Shown here: in pieces, positions 1-13,400 of the stretch
How the letters are laid out: every line of letters begins with the position of its first letter
Position numbering within the stretch: the stretch's first letter is position 1
Origin: Branchiostoma belcheri
Lineage: Eukaryota > Chordata > Leptocardii > Amphioxiformes > Branchiostomatidae
Length of the DNA: 64,000 bases
Reading direction: 5' to 3'
Assembly: GCF_001625305.1 (NCBI RefSeq)
Contig: NW_017803910.1
Coordinates: 1,583,409-1,647,408 of the forward strand
The notes under the pieces: model-generated
Database searches by the model: none
The model's input: only the letters and a program-made list of their open reading frames with translations
What the model was told of the DNA's origin: nothing
Program-made: the position numbers and the translations under genes

Positions 1-230
1 AGGCACCCAATGTAATTTTAGGGTAGCCAGAGAAAAAATATTCTGGATGAGGAAATCTGTCTGATTATCATGAAAGTTTGCCTCATTTCTGGTGAAGGCG
101 ACAGTGGTTGTTGAAAATTTGATCTCTGTGTAATCCTTGTATTGGAATGAAGTTCAACATTTTACTAAAATATACTATGTCATTTACTGCTATTTCTTAT
201 AGCACATTTGTGTCATCATTTCACATTTAA
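1..230. mobile_element. Fragment of TTAA-type MITE
   Basis: The window opens with AGGCACCCAATG. It matches, in opposite orientation, the right half of the element at 24125-24404; shared stretches include GAAATCTGTCTGAT and TTGTGTCATCATTTCA-like words. There is some extra sequence in the middle. The end near 230 is approximate. Confidence 0.5.
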
Positions 231-334
231 AGTGTTTGAGTGTCATGTGATATATGATAAATGATACACCCCTAAGTAAAAAAGCTTGTACTCAACATAT
301 TTCATAAATTCTATATGTATTGTGTTATCTGCAG

Positions 335-3300
335 TGACCCCAGTTACACCTGGCCCAACTACTACAGGTTTGTTACATAGCTTCAATCAATCTCTCCTTC
401 TTATGCTAAAAGTGTTCTTTTCTGTCCTGACAACTGAACAATAGCTACGTAGCTACTTAAAATCAACTGAAAAAGATGCCAATTGTAATACTTTGTTCAG
501 TATCAATATCTATCCAACAAAACCATCCGGTCGATTATCAAGAAAACGTAGTTTCTTGTGCAAAGTACAGTTATTTTTGACTAGAAACTCACATTTCTTA
601 ATTTTTTAGTCATTTGACTCCTTATATAATAGCACGTTTTACGATGCAACTTCCCCAAGACATACATGTAGGTTTCATTTCACCTTTAAGTTACATGATC
701 TTGATCTAGAAACATGGTTCTGTTTTTTCAGTCCTGCCCACCACACCGTTCTTCCCCCTGTGTAACAACCTGCCGTACCCCGGGGCTGACCTGGTGTTCC
801 TGCTGGACGGATCTGCCAGCATCACGTCACCAAACTTTGAACTGGTCAAGGACTTTGCCGAAAGGGTGTCCAGACATTTCACTATCTCTTCAAGTATGTC
901 AACATTTGCATGTTGTTTGAAACAATCACAACCAAGCACAACATCAACAATTACAGATAAGAGTCCAAACGTAATCTATGAGAATGTTGCAGCTCTGAGA
1001 AAAAATAAGAACATGTATAGTGGGTGTCTTTGGCATCATTCAGGTATATGGTGTCCACCTACCACTTTTATTCTTGCTAGACTTGTTCTCATTGTAGAAG
1101 AGTTGAGAAACTTTGACTAAGAGGCAGTACTTGTGTTTATCGATTTCCGCAAGGCTTTCGATTCGATTAACCGCCACAAAATGTTTCATATCTTGGAAGC
1201 GTATGGGATTCCGCTGGATGTCGTCAGCGCTATTCGAGTCATGTACGAGGACACCAGTGCTGTGGTTATTACTCCTGAGGGAGAAACCGATGCATTTAGC
1301 ATTAACACTGGAGTCCTGCAGGGCGATCCTTTGGCCCCTTTCCTTTTTGTTATTTGCCTCGACTATGCGCTCCGGTCTTCGATTTCAGAATCAGACGGGC
1401 TTACTCTCCGTCGTCGTCGGAGCCGACGATACCCAGCTGAAACCCTCCCAGACCTTGATTTTGCTGATGATATTGCTTTAATGGAAAACTCAATAAAATA
1501 TGCACAAAATCTTCTCACAAAAGTTGAAACTTTATGTCAAAAAATAGGTTTATACTTGAATGCTTCCAAGACAAAATTCATGCATCTAAACCCTACTACT
1601 GACAGTTTACTTTTTGCCACTGATGGCACTGAAATCGAATGTGTTGCGGATTTCAAATACTTAGGGGGGTACTCTGATAGTGTTCATGACATGGATGTGC
1701 GGATCGCACAGGCATGGAGTGCTCTTCACTCACTACATAAGATTTGGAAAGCGCCCATTAGAAAACAAACTAAGATCAAAGTGTTTAAGGCATGTATTGA
1801 AACAATTCTTTTGTATGGGTCAGAATCATGGGTCATGAATATGTCACATTCTAGAAAACTAAACGGAACATACACGAAGATGTTGCGAGTGGTTTTCAAT
1901 ACACCATGGTGGAAACACACTACTAATGAACAGTTATACGGTTCGCTACCAAATGTAACTTCAGTAGTCAAATGTCGACGTCTAAGCTTGGCCGGTCATG
2001 TAATACGTAGTGAAGAACCAGCCAGTAGGCTTCTACTCTGGAACCCTGATACCTGTAAGAGAAGAGTTGGACGCCCAAACATAACAGTTAAGAAACTTAT
2101 TGAAACTGAAACTGGCTTGGAGGGACATGAACTTTTCTCAGTGATGTATGACAGACAGTTGTGGCGAACTAACTTTGTATGCTCCACCTCTACGGAGGAT
2201 GAATGATGATGATGATGATGACTTGTTCTCATTTTTCAGTATTCCAATAGATGAAAGTGACAGTTTATGTAAATAAATGGAATATTGATGGCTGATGCAC
2301 AATTTTCTTTTTTCCTTAAACCTTGCCCTCTTGATCACTGTTGCATGATCTGTTTTAACGGGGCTGACTGAGGTTTTAATCACTTCATCTTGTTTTTAGT
2401 ATTACCCTAAGTCAATAATGATGATGTTAACCACCTCATTCCTTTTCCAGTGGCCACAAATGTCGGAGCTGTCCAGTACAGTGACACCGTGCGTAGTGAG
2501 TTCTTCCTCAGCAGTTTTGACACCAGTTTTGAGGTGGTCACAGCCCTGGACAGCATCAGCTACCTCCGAGGGGGGACCTTTACTGGCTTTGCCCTCGACT
2601 TTGTCCAGCAGAGCGCGTTCTCTCCGGTGGCGGGCGCGCGCGATGGGTACCCAGACATCCTCATCGTGGTGACTGACGGGGTGTCCCAGGATGACGTGGT
2701 TGCACCGGCAGAGTCAGCGAGGAAGGAGGGGATCGCAGTTTTCGCTGTCGGCATCGGGAGTGGTGTAGATTACGCCACACTGCTGAAGATTGCAGGGATC
2801 GACGATCGCATTCTGCAGATCAATAATTTCAACGACTTAGCTTTGGCTTCTCAAACTCTACCGGACTATGTCTGCAACTGTAAGTTGGCATGATTATATT
2901 TCAATACCTTTTTAATGTATACCAATTCAAGCCCTTTGTGTACTTATTCACATATGTCCATACAATGTTAACTGCTTACATGTACATGGCATTGTATTTA
3001 CCAAAGTCTTTCACCATCTGCTAGTTAAAATAAGATGATCAACCTATTGCTTGGAGTAATACATGTTAAAATGTAATTGGTTATGGTATATCTTTTCTAC
3101 ATAGTACTTGTACTTGAAAAGCAAGTATTGACAATATCTAAACATTGTTGGCTAGCATTGTGGTCATTTGCAAAGCTAAAATAAAGTCAGTAAGTTTATG
3201 AGTTTCTAAACCAAAATAAAATCATGCAGTACTGAAAATTGCTGATCTACAATGTAAACCAGTGATATTGAATGTGAAACTTTCTTCTGTAGTGGCGTGG

Positions 3301-4448
3301 TGTGGTGACCCTGGTACTCCTACAAACGGCTACACGAGGGGAAGCTTCCTTCAGGGCAGTGTTGTCCTGTTTGGCTGTGACGATGGCTACGATCTGATTG
3401 GCTCAGGCAACAGCACATGTCTGGCTAATGGGCAATGGAGCGACCCACTGCCAACCTGTAGAGGTGAGATTTGGTGCCTCTGGTGTGCATTTGTCAACTA
3501 AGATTGTACTTTATTTCACAGGGTTTAACTACATTTAACAATATGGTCTCTAACTGTTATTTTATTATGTTCATTTGTACCTACAGTTTCTCTATCCTTT
3601 TGCCAAAGCTACTTATTAAAGATTTTCAGATGTAATATACTAATCTTAATACTAGACTGACACTGACAATAGCAATCTTGTGTGATTATTGACAAATATT
3701 TCTCACTGGACCTTCCCTAACAAACATTTTCTCATAAGTTTCGATATTTATCATCATTAGTCTGTTTCTGACGTAATTAGCCTTAATTATTTTTCTCTTT
3801 TACTCTTTAATCCTGTACAGCAATAGTTACAACTCCACTTCCAGGTATGTAGAATACATGTACATGTAACTGCTGTTACTGTAATAAAACGCTTCCCTCA
3901 ATACGTAACACTAACAGCTTGGATGTTGTATGGTTATTTGCAAATACCACTTGCTACACATGAGAAACACTGCACTGTGCACATTGTGTGATGTTTGACA
4001 TTGTTTTTTTTCTATTATCAGACTGTCTAACCTACATGTAGTACTAGTCCTTGCAGGACTTTAGCTCAGTATTTATATAAGATAAGACTAAAGCTTGTAT
4101 TAAAATCGGAATATCAGAATGAAGACAATGTTTTTTTTTTCACATTTCAGACTGTTGTGATATCACAGTGTGCTACAATGGAGGTATCTGTGACAACAGT
4201 AATGGTGTGTGCAGCTGTGTGTGTCCTGCTGGCTACCAGGGACCACAGTGCCAGTATTGTAAGATGTTACCCTTCTACGTTACTTTAAAACCCTCTTACA
4301 ATCATAATACTTTCAATTATAATACTGTAGAGTTACAAATTTTAAGAGTTCTCATCATTAGTTTGTTTTCTGACGTGTGATAAGTCTAAATCATTTTTCT
4401 CTTTTACTGCTTAACCGTGTACAGCAATAATTACAACTCCACCTCCAG
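335..4448 (+). CDS. Module 1: linker, vWA1, CCP1, linker, EGF1, linker
   Basis: Exons: linker 335-367; vWA1 732-893 and 2451-2879; CCP1 3293-3463; linker 3821-3844; EGF1 4151-4258; linker 4425-4448. The vWA1 intron falls in phase 1 just before the [10 protein letters not shown] strand and holds a LINE insertion. vWA1 has DGSAS at the MIDAS loop, unlike DGSGS in the other eight. The EGF exon has extra cysteines at its start (adjacent CC). The two 24-nt linkers encode IVTTPLP-like and IITTPPP-like peptides and have similar intron flanks, so one is a duplicate of the other. Introns 2880-3292 and 3845-4150 hold nothing recognisable. Confidence 0.85.
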
Positions 4449-7400
4449 GTATGTAGAATAACTGCTGTCAGTGATCAAAAGCTTCTCTCGATATTTAATA
4501 CTAACAGCTATGATGATTTACAAACACCACTTGCACTGCTCTGTAATGTACATGTAAGACTCTCACAATACAATATAGTTGAAATTCACAATGTAGTTTT
4601 ATGATATGTTTTTCCTCAAAAAAGTCCTTGAAGAATTCTGGTTAATTTTTTTAATAGGAATTTCTAACGTACACTAGGCCATACAGCATAATACAAAGTA
4701 AACATTTTTACAGCACAGTAACAGTTTTAGGTTTGATAAGATATTGATACACTTCAACCACTTTAATAACCAATTGAAAGGGAATGTCTTTTGTACCTGA
4801 GTTTTTGTCACTATTATTTTGGTACTGTTACTTTACTTGTAACCTTTTATGTTTTAAATGATCATCTGCAGGCATCAGGAACTGATTGGAAATGTCATAA
4901 AAGTTTGGTAGACAATTTTTTTGTTCAATCTCCACAATGTAGACGCAAGTTGTCAGGGCCGTGATGTTCCTTTGGACATTGTGTTCCTGTTGGACGGGTC
5001 CGGCAGTGTTGGGGTCGACAACTTTGACCTCATGAAGGATTTCACCAGGACGCTCGCCCGTAACTTTGACATCGCTGCCAACATGACTCAGGTCGGAGTG
5101 GTGCAGTACAGCAGTAGTGTCAACAGGGAGTTTGGCCTGGGGGACTTCCACACCAGGTAAGGTTTAGTGATCATAAGGTTTAGGGCAGACACTGATCATG
5201 ATATAACTAATACCATAAAAGTTCAATGTAAGATCATTTTGTCCTTAGTATTCATGATACTGTTCATGATATTTATCTACTAGTATCTGACAAGTACATT
5301 GTAATACATGGAATGTAATGCCATATTGTACAGTTTTGTGTGTAGCATTCAAAATAATATCACTGTAACAGTAGAGATTTTCAGTAAGACGTGCATGAAA
5401 AAGAAGAACATTAAACAACAGTAACATTACACATATTTGTCTGTGGGACTAGAAGAGAGTCTAACAAATCAGTATGGGTAAGGGTTGAAGTCCGCAATCT
5501 CTGCTTTTTTTGTTTGAACCCCAGGCCAGATGTTCTGAATGCTATCAGCGCCATCAGCTATCAGCGAGGTAGCACCCTCACCGGAGCCGCCATCGACTTT
5601 GTTCGACAGACATCCTTCAGCCCAGGTGACGGCGACCGACCAGACATCCCGAATATGCTAATTGTCCTCACTGATGGGGTTTCCAGTGACAACGTGCAAG
5701 GGCCAGCAGATGCAGCCAGGAGGGAGGGCATCACGACGTTTGGCGTGGGAATAGGGAGCGGAATCGACTTCGCAACCCTGTTAGAGATTGCTGGAAACTC
5801 TGACCGGATTTTGCAGGCTGCTGACTTTGGTGCACTTGCTGACGTTGCTCAGACATTACAGGAAGTTGTTTGTGACTGTGAGTACTTTAATTATGTTGTG
5901 GTTTTCCTCACAGGATGTGTGTGCATAAACTTTCTTTAGGCATACACTTATAAAATGTTACATGACATAATTGTTTGCATTTCTTGCATTTCTTGCATTC
6001 ATTGCAATTCTTATGATTTCAAAGCCCTTGTCAAGGTATATATGAAGGGTTCGTAGCTGTTAAACAGTCATATTCAGTTTAAATCATTTTTCCTTTTGCT
6101 TCTTAATCTTGCGTAGCAATAATTGGAACTCTGTCTCCAGGTAAGTATTACTAAAAGAAATAATCACTGCAATCACAAGCTTGCCTCAATATCTCTGCTC
6201 AATAACTATTGTAATAGTACATGTACATGCTGTCATGATGCTTAATATCACTTGCACTTTTCTTTTGCACAGTACGAGGCTGACACACACACACACACAC
6301 ACAGAGAATATCATTTGCTGCTCACAACAAACACTGCACTGTATTACTGTATTACATGACACTGTATTAAGGGTTCATAACTGTTATGTTTTTGCAAACT
6401 ACTTATAAATCACAAGTTCCAGTTTGAATTTGAAGTCTGCTTTCTTGGTAATGTTTTGCATACATGTGTATCTTTCTATAGTGCAATACTGTGGTGACCC
6501 TGGTGCTCCTGTGAATGGATGGAGATATGGAAACTTCTTTGAAGGTGGTAACGTGGAATGGGGCTGTAACGCAGGGTACTACCTGTCTGGGAGTGTTGGT
6601 GCCACCTGTGTCAATGGCACCTGGGACAACAGTGTACCTATGTGCATAGGTAGGTTTGTTTCTTTACAAACAAAATTTATAATGTAAAGATTAAATCAGC
6701 AACTAAAAGTTTTTTTTAAATGATAAACACTCAGTTATTGACCGGGTTTATGTTATTAAGGTTTTAGTTACATAATGTACTATAGGCTAATCACACCACC
6801 AGTGGGGTAATGTAGAAGTGGCCACTGCAAGGGTTACCGGGCCCTTCAGATAGACTTGTATGTTGACACATTGATTTTTTTTACTTTAACTTTAAGAAAT
6901 TAACTTTAAGAAATATTGTTTGAAGTGTGGAGTAACTCCATTTAATAATGAATGTTAGATTTAAGTGAAGAAAGCTATTCTTTCACTAACAATTCATTCC
7001 ATCAAATTTCAGAGATCACAACTACCCCACCCCCAACCACCCCTCGTGCCCCTGGTAAGTATATCATAATGTGCATCTACTAATTCAAATGTATTTAAGG
7101 TAGAGGGTTGTTTGATATGCAATGTTCACCTTTTATAAATTTTAATCATGGTAAAACTTTTGTTCGGACACAAAGAGGTTCTCACCTAGAGTTTTTGACC
7201 AGTCACTCTGGTCTTCCTCAGTGAGACTTGTCATGTGGCTTCTCTGAAGTGTGACATCAACACCGTGTCAAACCTTTTACAACAAAATGTATAATACTAA
7301 CGCTGGCATAATGTTTTGTTGTCAATCAATATTCTTACTAACTTAAAATCTTACATGTGAGTTTGATTCAACTTTACAGTGTGTGCCAACTTCCCATATG

Positions 7401-10400
7401 GCGGGCTTGACTTGGTCTTCCTTCTTGACGGCTCTGGGAGTGTTGGGACCACCAACTTTGAGCTGGTGAAGGACTTCACCGCCGAGGTCGTCCTCAACTT
7501 CAACATTTCTTCTGACACCACCAACGTGGGCGTTGTGCAGTACAGTGACACCGTACGCAACGAGTTCTTCCTCAGCAGCTACGACACAAAACTCCCGCTC
7601 ATCGATGCGATCAACCAAATCAACTACCTCACCGGCGGCACGCTGACCGGGTTTGCCATAGACTATGTCCGTCAGAGCAGTTTCTCACTCCCTGCTGGTG
7701 CACGCCCCACGTTCCCGGACGTCCTTGTCGTGCTAACGGATGGTTTGTCGCAAGACAACGTCGTCAGCTCAGCGGCGGCTGCAAGGAGCCAGGGTATCAC
7801 CATCTTTGCCGTTGGTGTTGGAAGCGAGGTAGACTTCACCACACTTCTGCAGATCTCTGGATACCCGTCGAGGATTCTCCAGGTCCAGGACTTTGCAACT
7901 TTGGTCACGGAGGGACGCAGGCTGCCGGAGATCATCTGCCAATGTAAGCTATATTCCCAACAGCCATGTGTTGATTGCATGATTTGAAGACACATGCAAA
8001 GTATCGGTAGGCAAATCACCCAACTATCACCCACTTTTTCCTACCACTCTCTGGCTGTGACATCATGGTGTATACCCCTTGCTCAAATGCTGCTTATGCT
8101 TTTCAGACAAGATGTTAAGATGTTACCATTTCTGTTTTTAATTTCATTTTGAATAATAATGATTATGTAATAACTGTTTCTTACAATACCAAATATCACA
8201 CGTTTTATGTGAAACTATGTGTACTGCATATAGCCCTCATGGGCAAGAACATACAAATAAAGATCATTCATCCGTGAATGATATTCTCAAATCTTGTTGT
8301 ACAGCGACCTATTGTGGTGACCCCGGCACACCAGTGAACGGGTACCGCCGTGGTGGGTTCTTTAGCGACAGTGTGGTGACGTTCGGCTGTAATGACGGCT
8401 ACATCCTGATCGGAGAGGACACAACGACCTGCCTGGGTGATGGTCAGTGGAGTAATGCAGTTCCTGTCTGCCAGGGTAAGGAACTATATAATATTATACG
8501 GAATTCTTGTTTTATTAGTACTTTTACTTCAAAAGAGATGTCTCGGTCAACGTAAAGGTTTTCATATTAATCTGAATATGTCTGCATGTATACTGTATTT
8601 ACATGTAGACTCATATATTACTCTTATCAATGTGATAGCAGCCTTGTGTGATGATTGGTATTATTTCTCTCTGAATCTTCACTAACAAATATGATCAGAA
8701 TTTTAGATTTCATATCCTTGGAATGTCTGTTTCTTGACATAAATGTAATATTAACTTAGTCATATCTAGTCTAAATCATTTTCCCTTTTGCTTCTTAATC
8801 CTGTGTAGCAATTTTTGGAACTCTGTCCCCAGGTATGTGTTTCCTAAAAAAATAATCACTGCAATCACAAGCTTGCCTCAATATCTCTTATGCTGATAGC
8901 TATTAGTATATGCAGTCATGATGCTTCATATTATTTGCACTTTTCTTTTGCACAGTACTAGGCTGACAGAGAGAGAGAGGGAGAATATCATTTGCTGCTT
9001 ATAATAAACACTGCACTGTGCATGAATGCTTTCTTCTTTGTTTAACAGCAATTATGCATGGTGTGAGAAGCAATGGTGTAAGAAGCAATGGTGTAAGAAG
9101 CAATTGTGTGCACAGCTGTAAGGTGTCAGCTATGGTGTGTGCAGCACTAGCTATGTGCAGCTATGGTGTGTACTGCAATGGAGTATGCAGCTATGGTGTT
9201 TGCAGCAATAGCATGTACAGCAACAGTTGTGCACAGAAACGGTAGCTATGGTGTGTGCATCTACAAGGTATGGTGTGTGCTGCTGTATGGATGTGACATT
9301 GCCTCTGATGTTGTTCCTGTGTACACAGATGTGTGTGAGCCCTCCCCCTGTCTGAATGGTGGAACGTGCCAGCCCACGGGAACCACCAGCAGGTGTCTGT
9401 GTCCTGACAGGTACAGCGGACAGTTCTGCCAGTACTGTAAGTATCACTGTCATCATTGTTTCCTTAGACAGTCAGAAAATATAGTAGACAAAACATGCTG
9501 GTCATGATAACATCTTCCAATGTCTGTTAGGACAGTTGTGCACTTATTACATCTAACTTTGTGTTGATAAAAATGAACTGCACCAAGAAGATATTATGTA
9601 CTGTAATACTTATACCAGACTTATTTTGTTTGCTGTAAGTGTAAATTGTGCTCTCATGATTTTTTTAATGTGTACGGTTGTGGGCATTATGAACAAGTAT
9701 AGTGAAAATGTTTGATATATTTTACCATCAATTAAGAAAAACATTGTCAATGTCTTGGCACTGCCTGAATGCCATCTATACCAAGATACATTGTACTTTC
9801 AATTGATAACATGGTTACAAGATGCAAAATCTAGGCTGAAACATACATGTAGCTTGGATAGATGTTGTCAGTCCCTGTTAGGTATGTAGTTGTTTCACAA
9901 GTTAATACTAGTTTAATATAATCATCATCTATCCACAGACACCCCCTGCCTGAACCACACCATTGCCCTGGACCTAATCTTCCTGCTTGACGGCTCCGGA
10001 AGCATCACGGCCCCCAACTTTGAACTGGTGAAATCCTTCACCTACAGTGTCTCTCGCAACTTTGACATCTCTCCTAACAGAACCAGAATTGCTGTTGCTC
10101 AGTACAGTGACACCAACAGCCTAGAATTCAACTTGAATCGGTATTCTAGAAAGGATGAGGTACTGGATGCCATTAACGGCATAAGCTATCAAGGCGGCGG
10201 CACATATACAGGATCAGCCTTAGATTTCGTACGCCAAAACATGTTGGTAGAATCTGCCGGAGATCGTGCCATGTCGCCCAATGTTCTAATTGTGGCGACG
10301 GATGGCGAGTCATCTGATGACCAGAGGACGCCAGCGGAGGTGCTGCGTAACGCGGGCACACTTGTCTACGCTGTCGGTATCGGCACAGGCGTGAGCGCCA

Positions 10401-13400
10401 CTACTCTACTGGACATCTCGGGAGACAGCTCCAGGGTCCTACAGGCCACGGACTTCGCTTCCCTTGATGCCATTGGTCGTGAGCTTCAAGAGTTCATCTG
10501 TGATGGTAAGAAACATTGTTTTTGCTGTTAAGTCTGACATAATGTAGTGCTATGTTCAAGCATAGCATGATATTACAATGACAATGGAATAGCTAGAGGA
10601 AAAATCTAACAGCCCAAGTTTCAGCACCATGGACAGGAAAATAACTACCTACCTCCTTTCTTTTTCAAATAATTGTGTTGCTGTTTATCTTCAATCATTT
10701 TCTTTCTCTGTGTTTAATAATTTAGCTTCATTTACTGCTGACATCTATCTGTATCATTCATTATGATGGATTAAGCATACAAGCATGTATATGTAAAACA
10801 TTCCTTTTTGTGACAGCTCTTTGTGACACTCAACATGTTTAAGGCATTGCAATCCTTCCTATACTTCACTCACAGCTGCCTACTGTGGTGATCCTGGTAC
10901 ACCTGAGTCCGGCTCCAGGTTTGGGAACTTCTTTGAAGGCAGTGTCGTGACCTTCCAGTGTGACCCCACCTACACCCTTCTCGGGTCAACCACTACGACC
11001 TGTTTTGGAAACGGCATCTGGTCAGACCCAGTCCCCATCTGTGTTGGTAAGTATGCCCTTTTTCATTCCAGTAGGTCATAACAAGCACAATGACACCATG
11101 TGGATATGTAGATAGATTACAACAGTCATTTTCAACTACAAACAACTACCAAAAGACACCAAGATTCTGAAAAAACGTTTCCAAATAGGTTACAGGTAAA
11201 GGTAGTCTACCTGTAACCAAAGGTCAGCAAGCTGGTTGTTGATCCACTGTGTCTGGGGCACGGTATTGGAAGGTGGAGCCCATCCCTCTTCTTCTACTGC
11301 CTTACATCCCCAACTGAAGTCAGAACATAAAAGTACCATAAAATTCAGGAAAGGGAAGTGATTAGGAATCTGTCTTCTCTGTCACGGCCAGTAGAAGAGT
11401 AGCTCTCTTTATTTCATTTCTGATCAGTGAGCTAAACTGGTTCAAAATCATTTTCTTTCTTTCACAAATCAGTTCACAGTTACAAATTCTGATGTATTTT
11501 CAGCACCAGACCCTTGTGCCAACAGTCCGTGTTTGAATGGAGGTACCTGTCAGCGGGTGGGCCTGACCACTGACTACACCTGTCTGTGTCCTGAGGGGTA
11601 TCATGGTCCAGTCTGTGAGAATTGTAAGTAACTACCCGACAGGTGTGCTTCACTGAGTTAATCACCTAGTTTTTAGAGAGATTTTTAGAAAAAAAATTTG
11701 AGGAAGTTGGAAAATCTAATATGCAAATGCATTTAAACATGTAATAGTCATAATATACATATTGATTATACTGTGTCTTGCTTGCTTAAATTTTGAAGCT
11801 ATGGCCATTTTCCTCCCTCTGTAGATGCTGCCTGTTCGAATCGATCTCTCAACCTGGATGTAGTCTTCCTCCTGGACGGTTCTGGAAGTGTGGGGTCGGC
11901 AAACTTTGACCTCCTCAAGGCCTTCACCACTCGCATCGCTGCCAACTTTGACGTGTCATCCAACCTGACGCGTATTGGAGTGGTGCAGTACAGCGACCAG
12001 ACGAACAACGAGTTTGTGCTTAACACGTTCTCCACTGAGGCTGAGGTGCTGGCAGCGATTGCCGCTATCGGTTACCAGAGTGGGTCAACTTCAACAGGCG
12101 CTGCTCTCGACCATGTCAGGCAGAATGTCTTCATCTCGGTAAGGTTTGGTTCACCAGTGAAACACTGCACAGATATATAGTTTACTCTTATACATGTAGT
12201 TCTTCACTCAAGCCGTCTATTACCTGTACATAAAAATGTAGGTATTGTTTATGGTTTGTGTGTGTGTGTGTGTGTGTATCCATGTTTACTCATACTTGTG
12301 GTAAGCATAACTTATGAAGGCCTTAATGGATTGTGATAATATTTAGTATGGTCCTAGGAAGACAAAGGTCAAGATTAAATTTAGGTCTCATGGTGGATAA
12401 CCTTGCTACTGCAGCAGAACTTAGCAGGTAAAGCAGGTAAATGGAGAAAGGAACAACAAATTTTCAATGGGAAAACAATGGGAAAATGTGAACAGCAGCC
12501 TTTTTGATGTGTACCTCTGTATTTTTTTCTGTCAATCCAGGCCAGCGGTGACCGTGCTGATGCTGCTAACATCCTGATCGTCATGACCGACGGCGTGTCC
12601 AGTGATGATGTCAGTGTGCCGGCCATGACAGCCAGGGACGCCGGCATCACCATCTACTCTGTAGGCATCGGAGATGGAGTGGACTATAACACCCTACGGC
12701 AGATCGCTGGGGACCCCAACAAGGTACTACAGGCCACTGGATTCAGCAGTCTGAACGAGATTGGAGGCCAGCTGGAGGAGCTCATTTGTGATGGTAAGTT
12801 TCTGCAATTTTTTTCTTTTCTGCATATCAATCATTATTGACCTTAAGATATTTTGTTCTAGTGCATGTTTTGGTAAGGTTTATGACAATTTCATATGAAA
12901 TATATAGGATACAGTGCAAGTATAGTGTGTCAAATTGTATCTTATGTGGAGGCATAGACAATCATCCTATTCTGTCATGATTGCCTCTGTATGTTTCATG
13001 TTACATTTTAAAAATAGATAAATTAATAAACTTAGCAGTAAGTATCTTGATAGTTGTGAATTGAAGCTTTATATGTCAAGTTGTTAGCCAAAATGTAACA
13101 TCAATGTTCCCCTACTTATAATAAGTTAATGTATGGAAACTATTTTTTCTATCTCCAGCTACGTACTGTGGTGATCCCGGTGCACCTGTAAGTGGTTTCC
13201 GTAATGGGAACTTCTTTGAGGGAGGAACTGTAACCTGGGGCTGCTACAACGGCTTCAACCTTGTTGGCACCCTGACTGCTGTCTGTTTCGGCAATGGAAC
13301 TTGGAGTGAACCTGTACCAGAGTGCATGGGTAAGTGTACTTCTACACAAAAGATTGTTCTCACCAAGAGCTTTTGACCAGTCACTCTGATTTTCTCTAGA

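Noticed and set aside
9018-9245. 75-codon ORF with GVRSN repeats
   Set aside because: Reflects a 15-bp tandem repeat in an intron.
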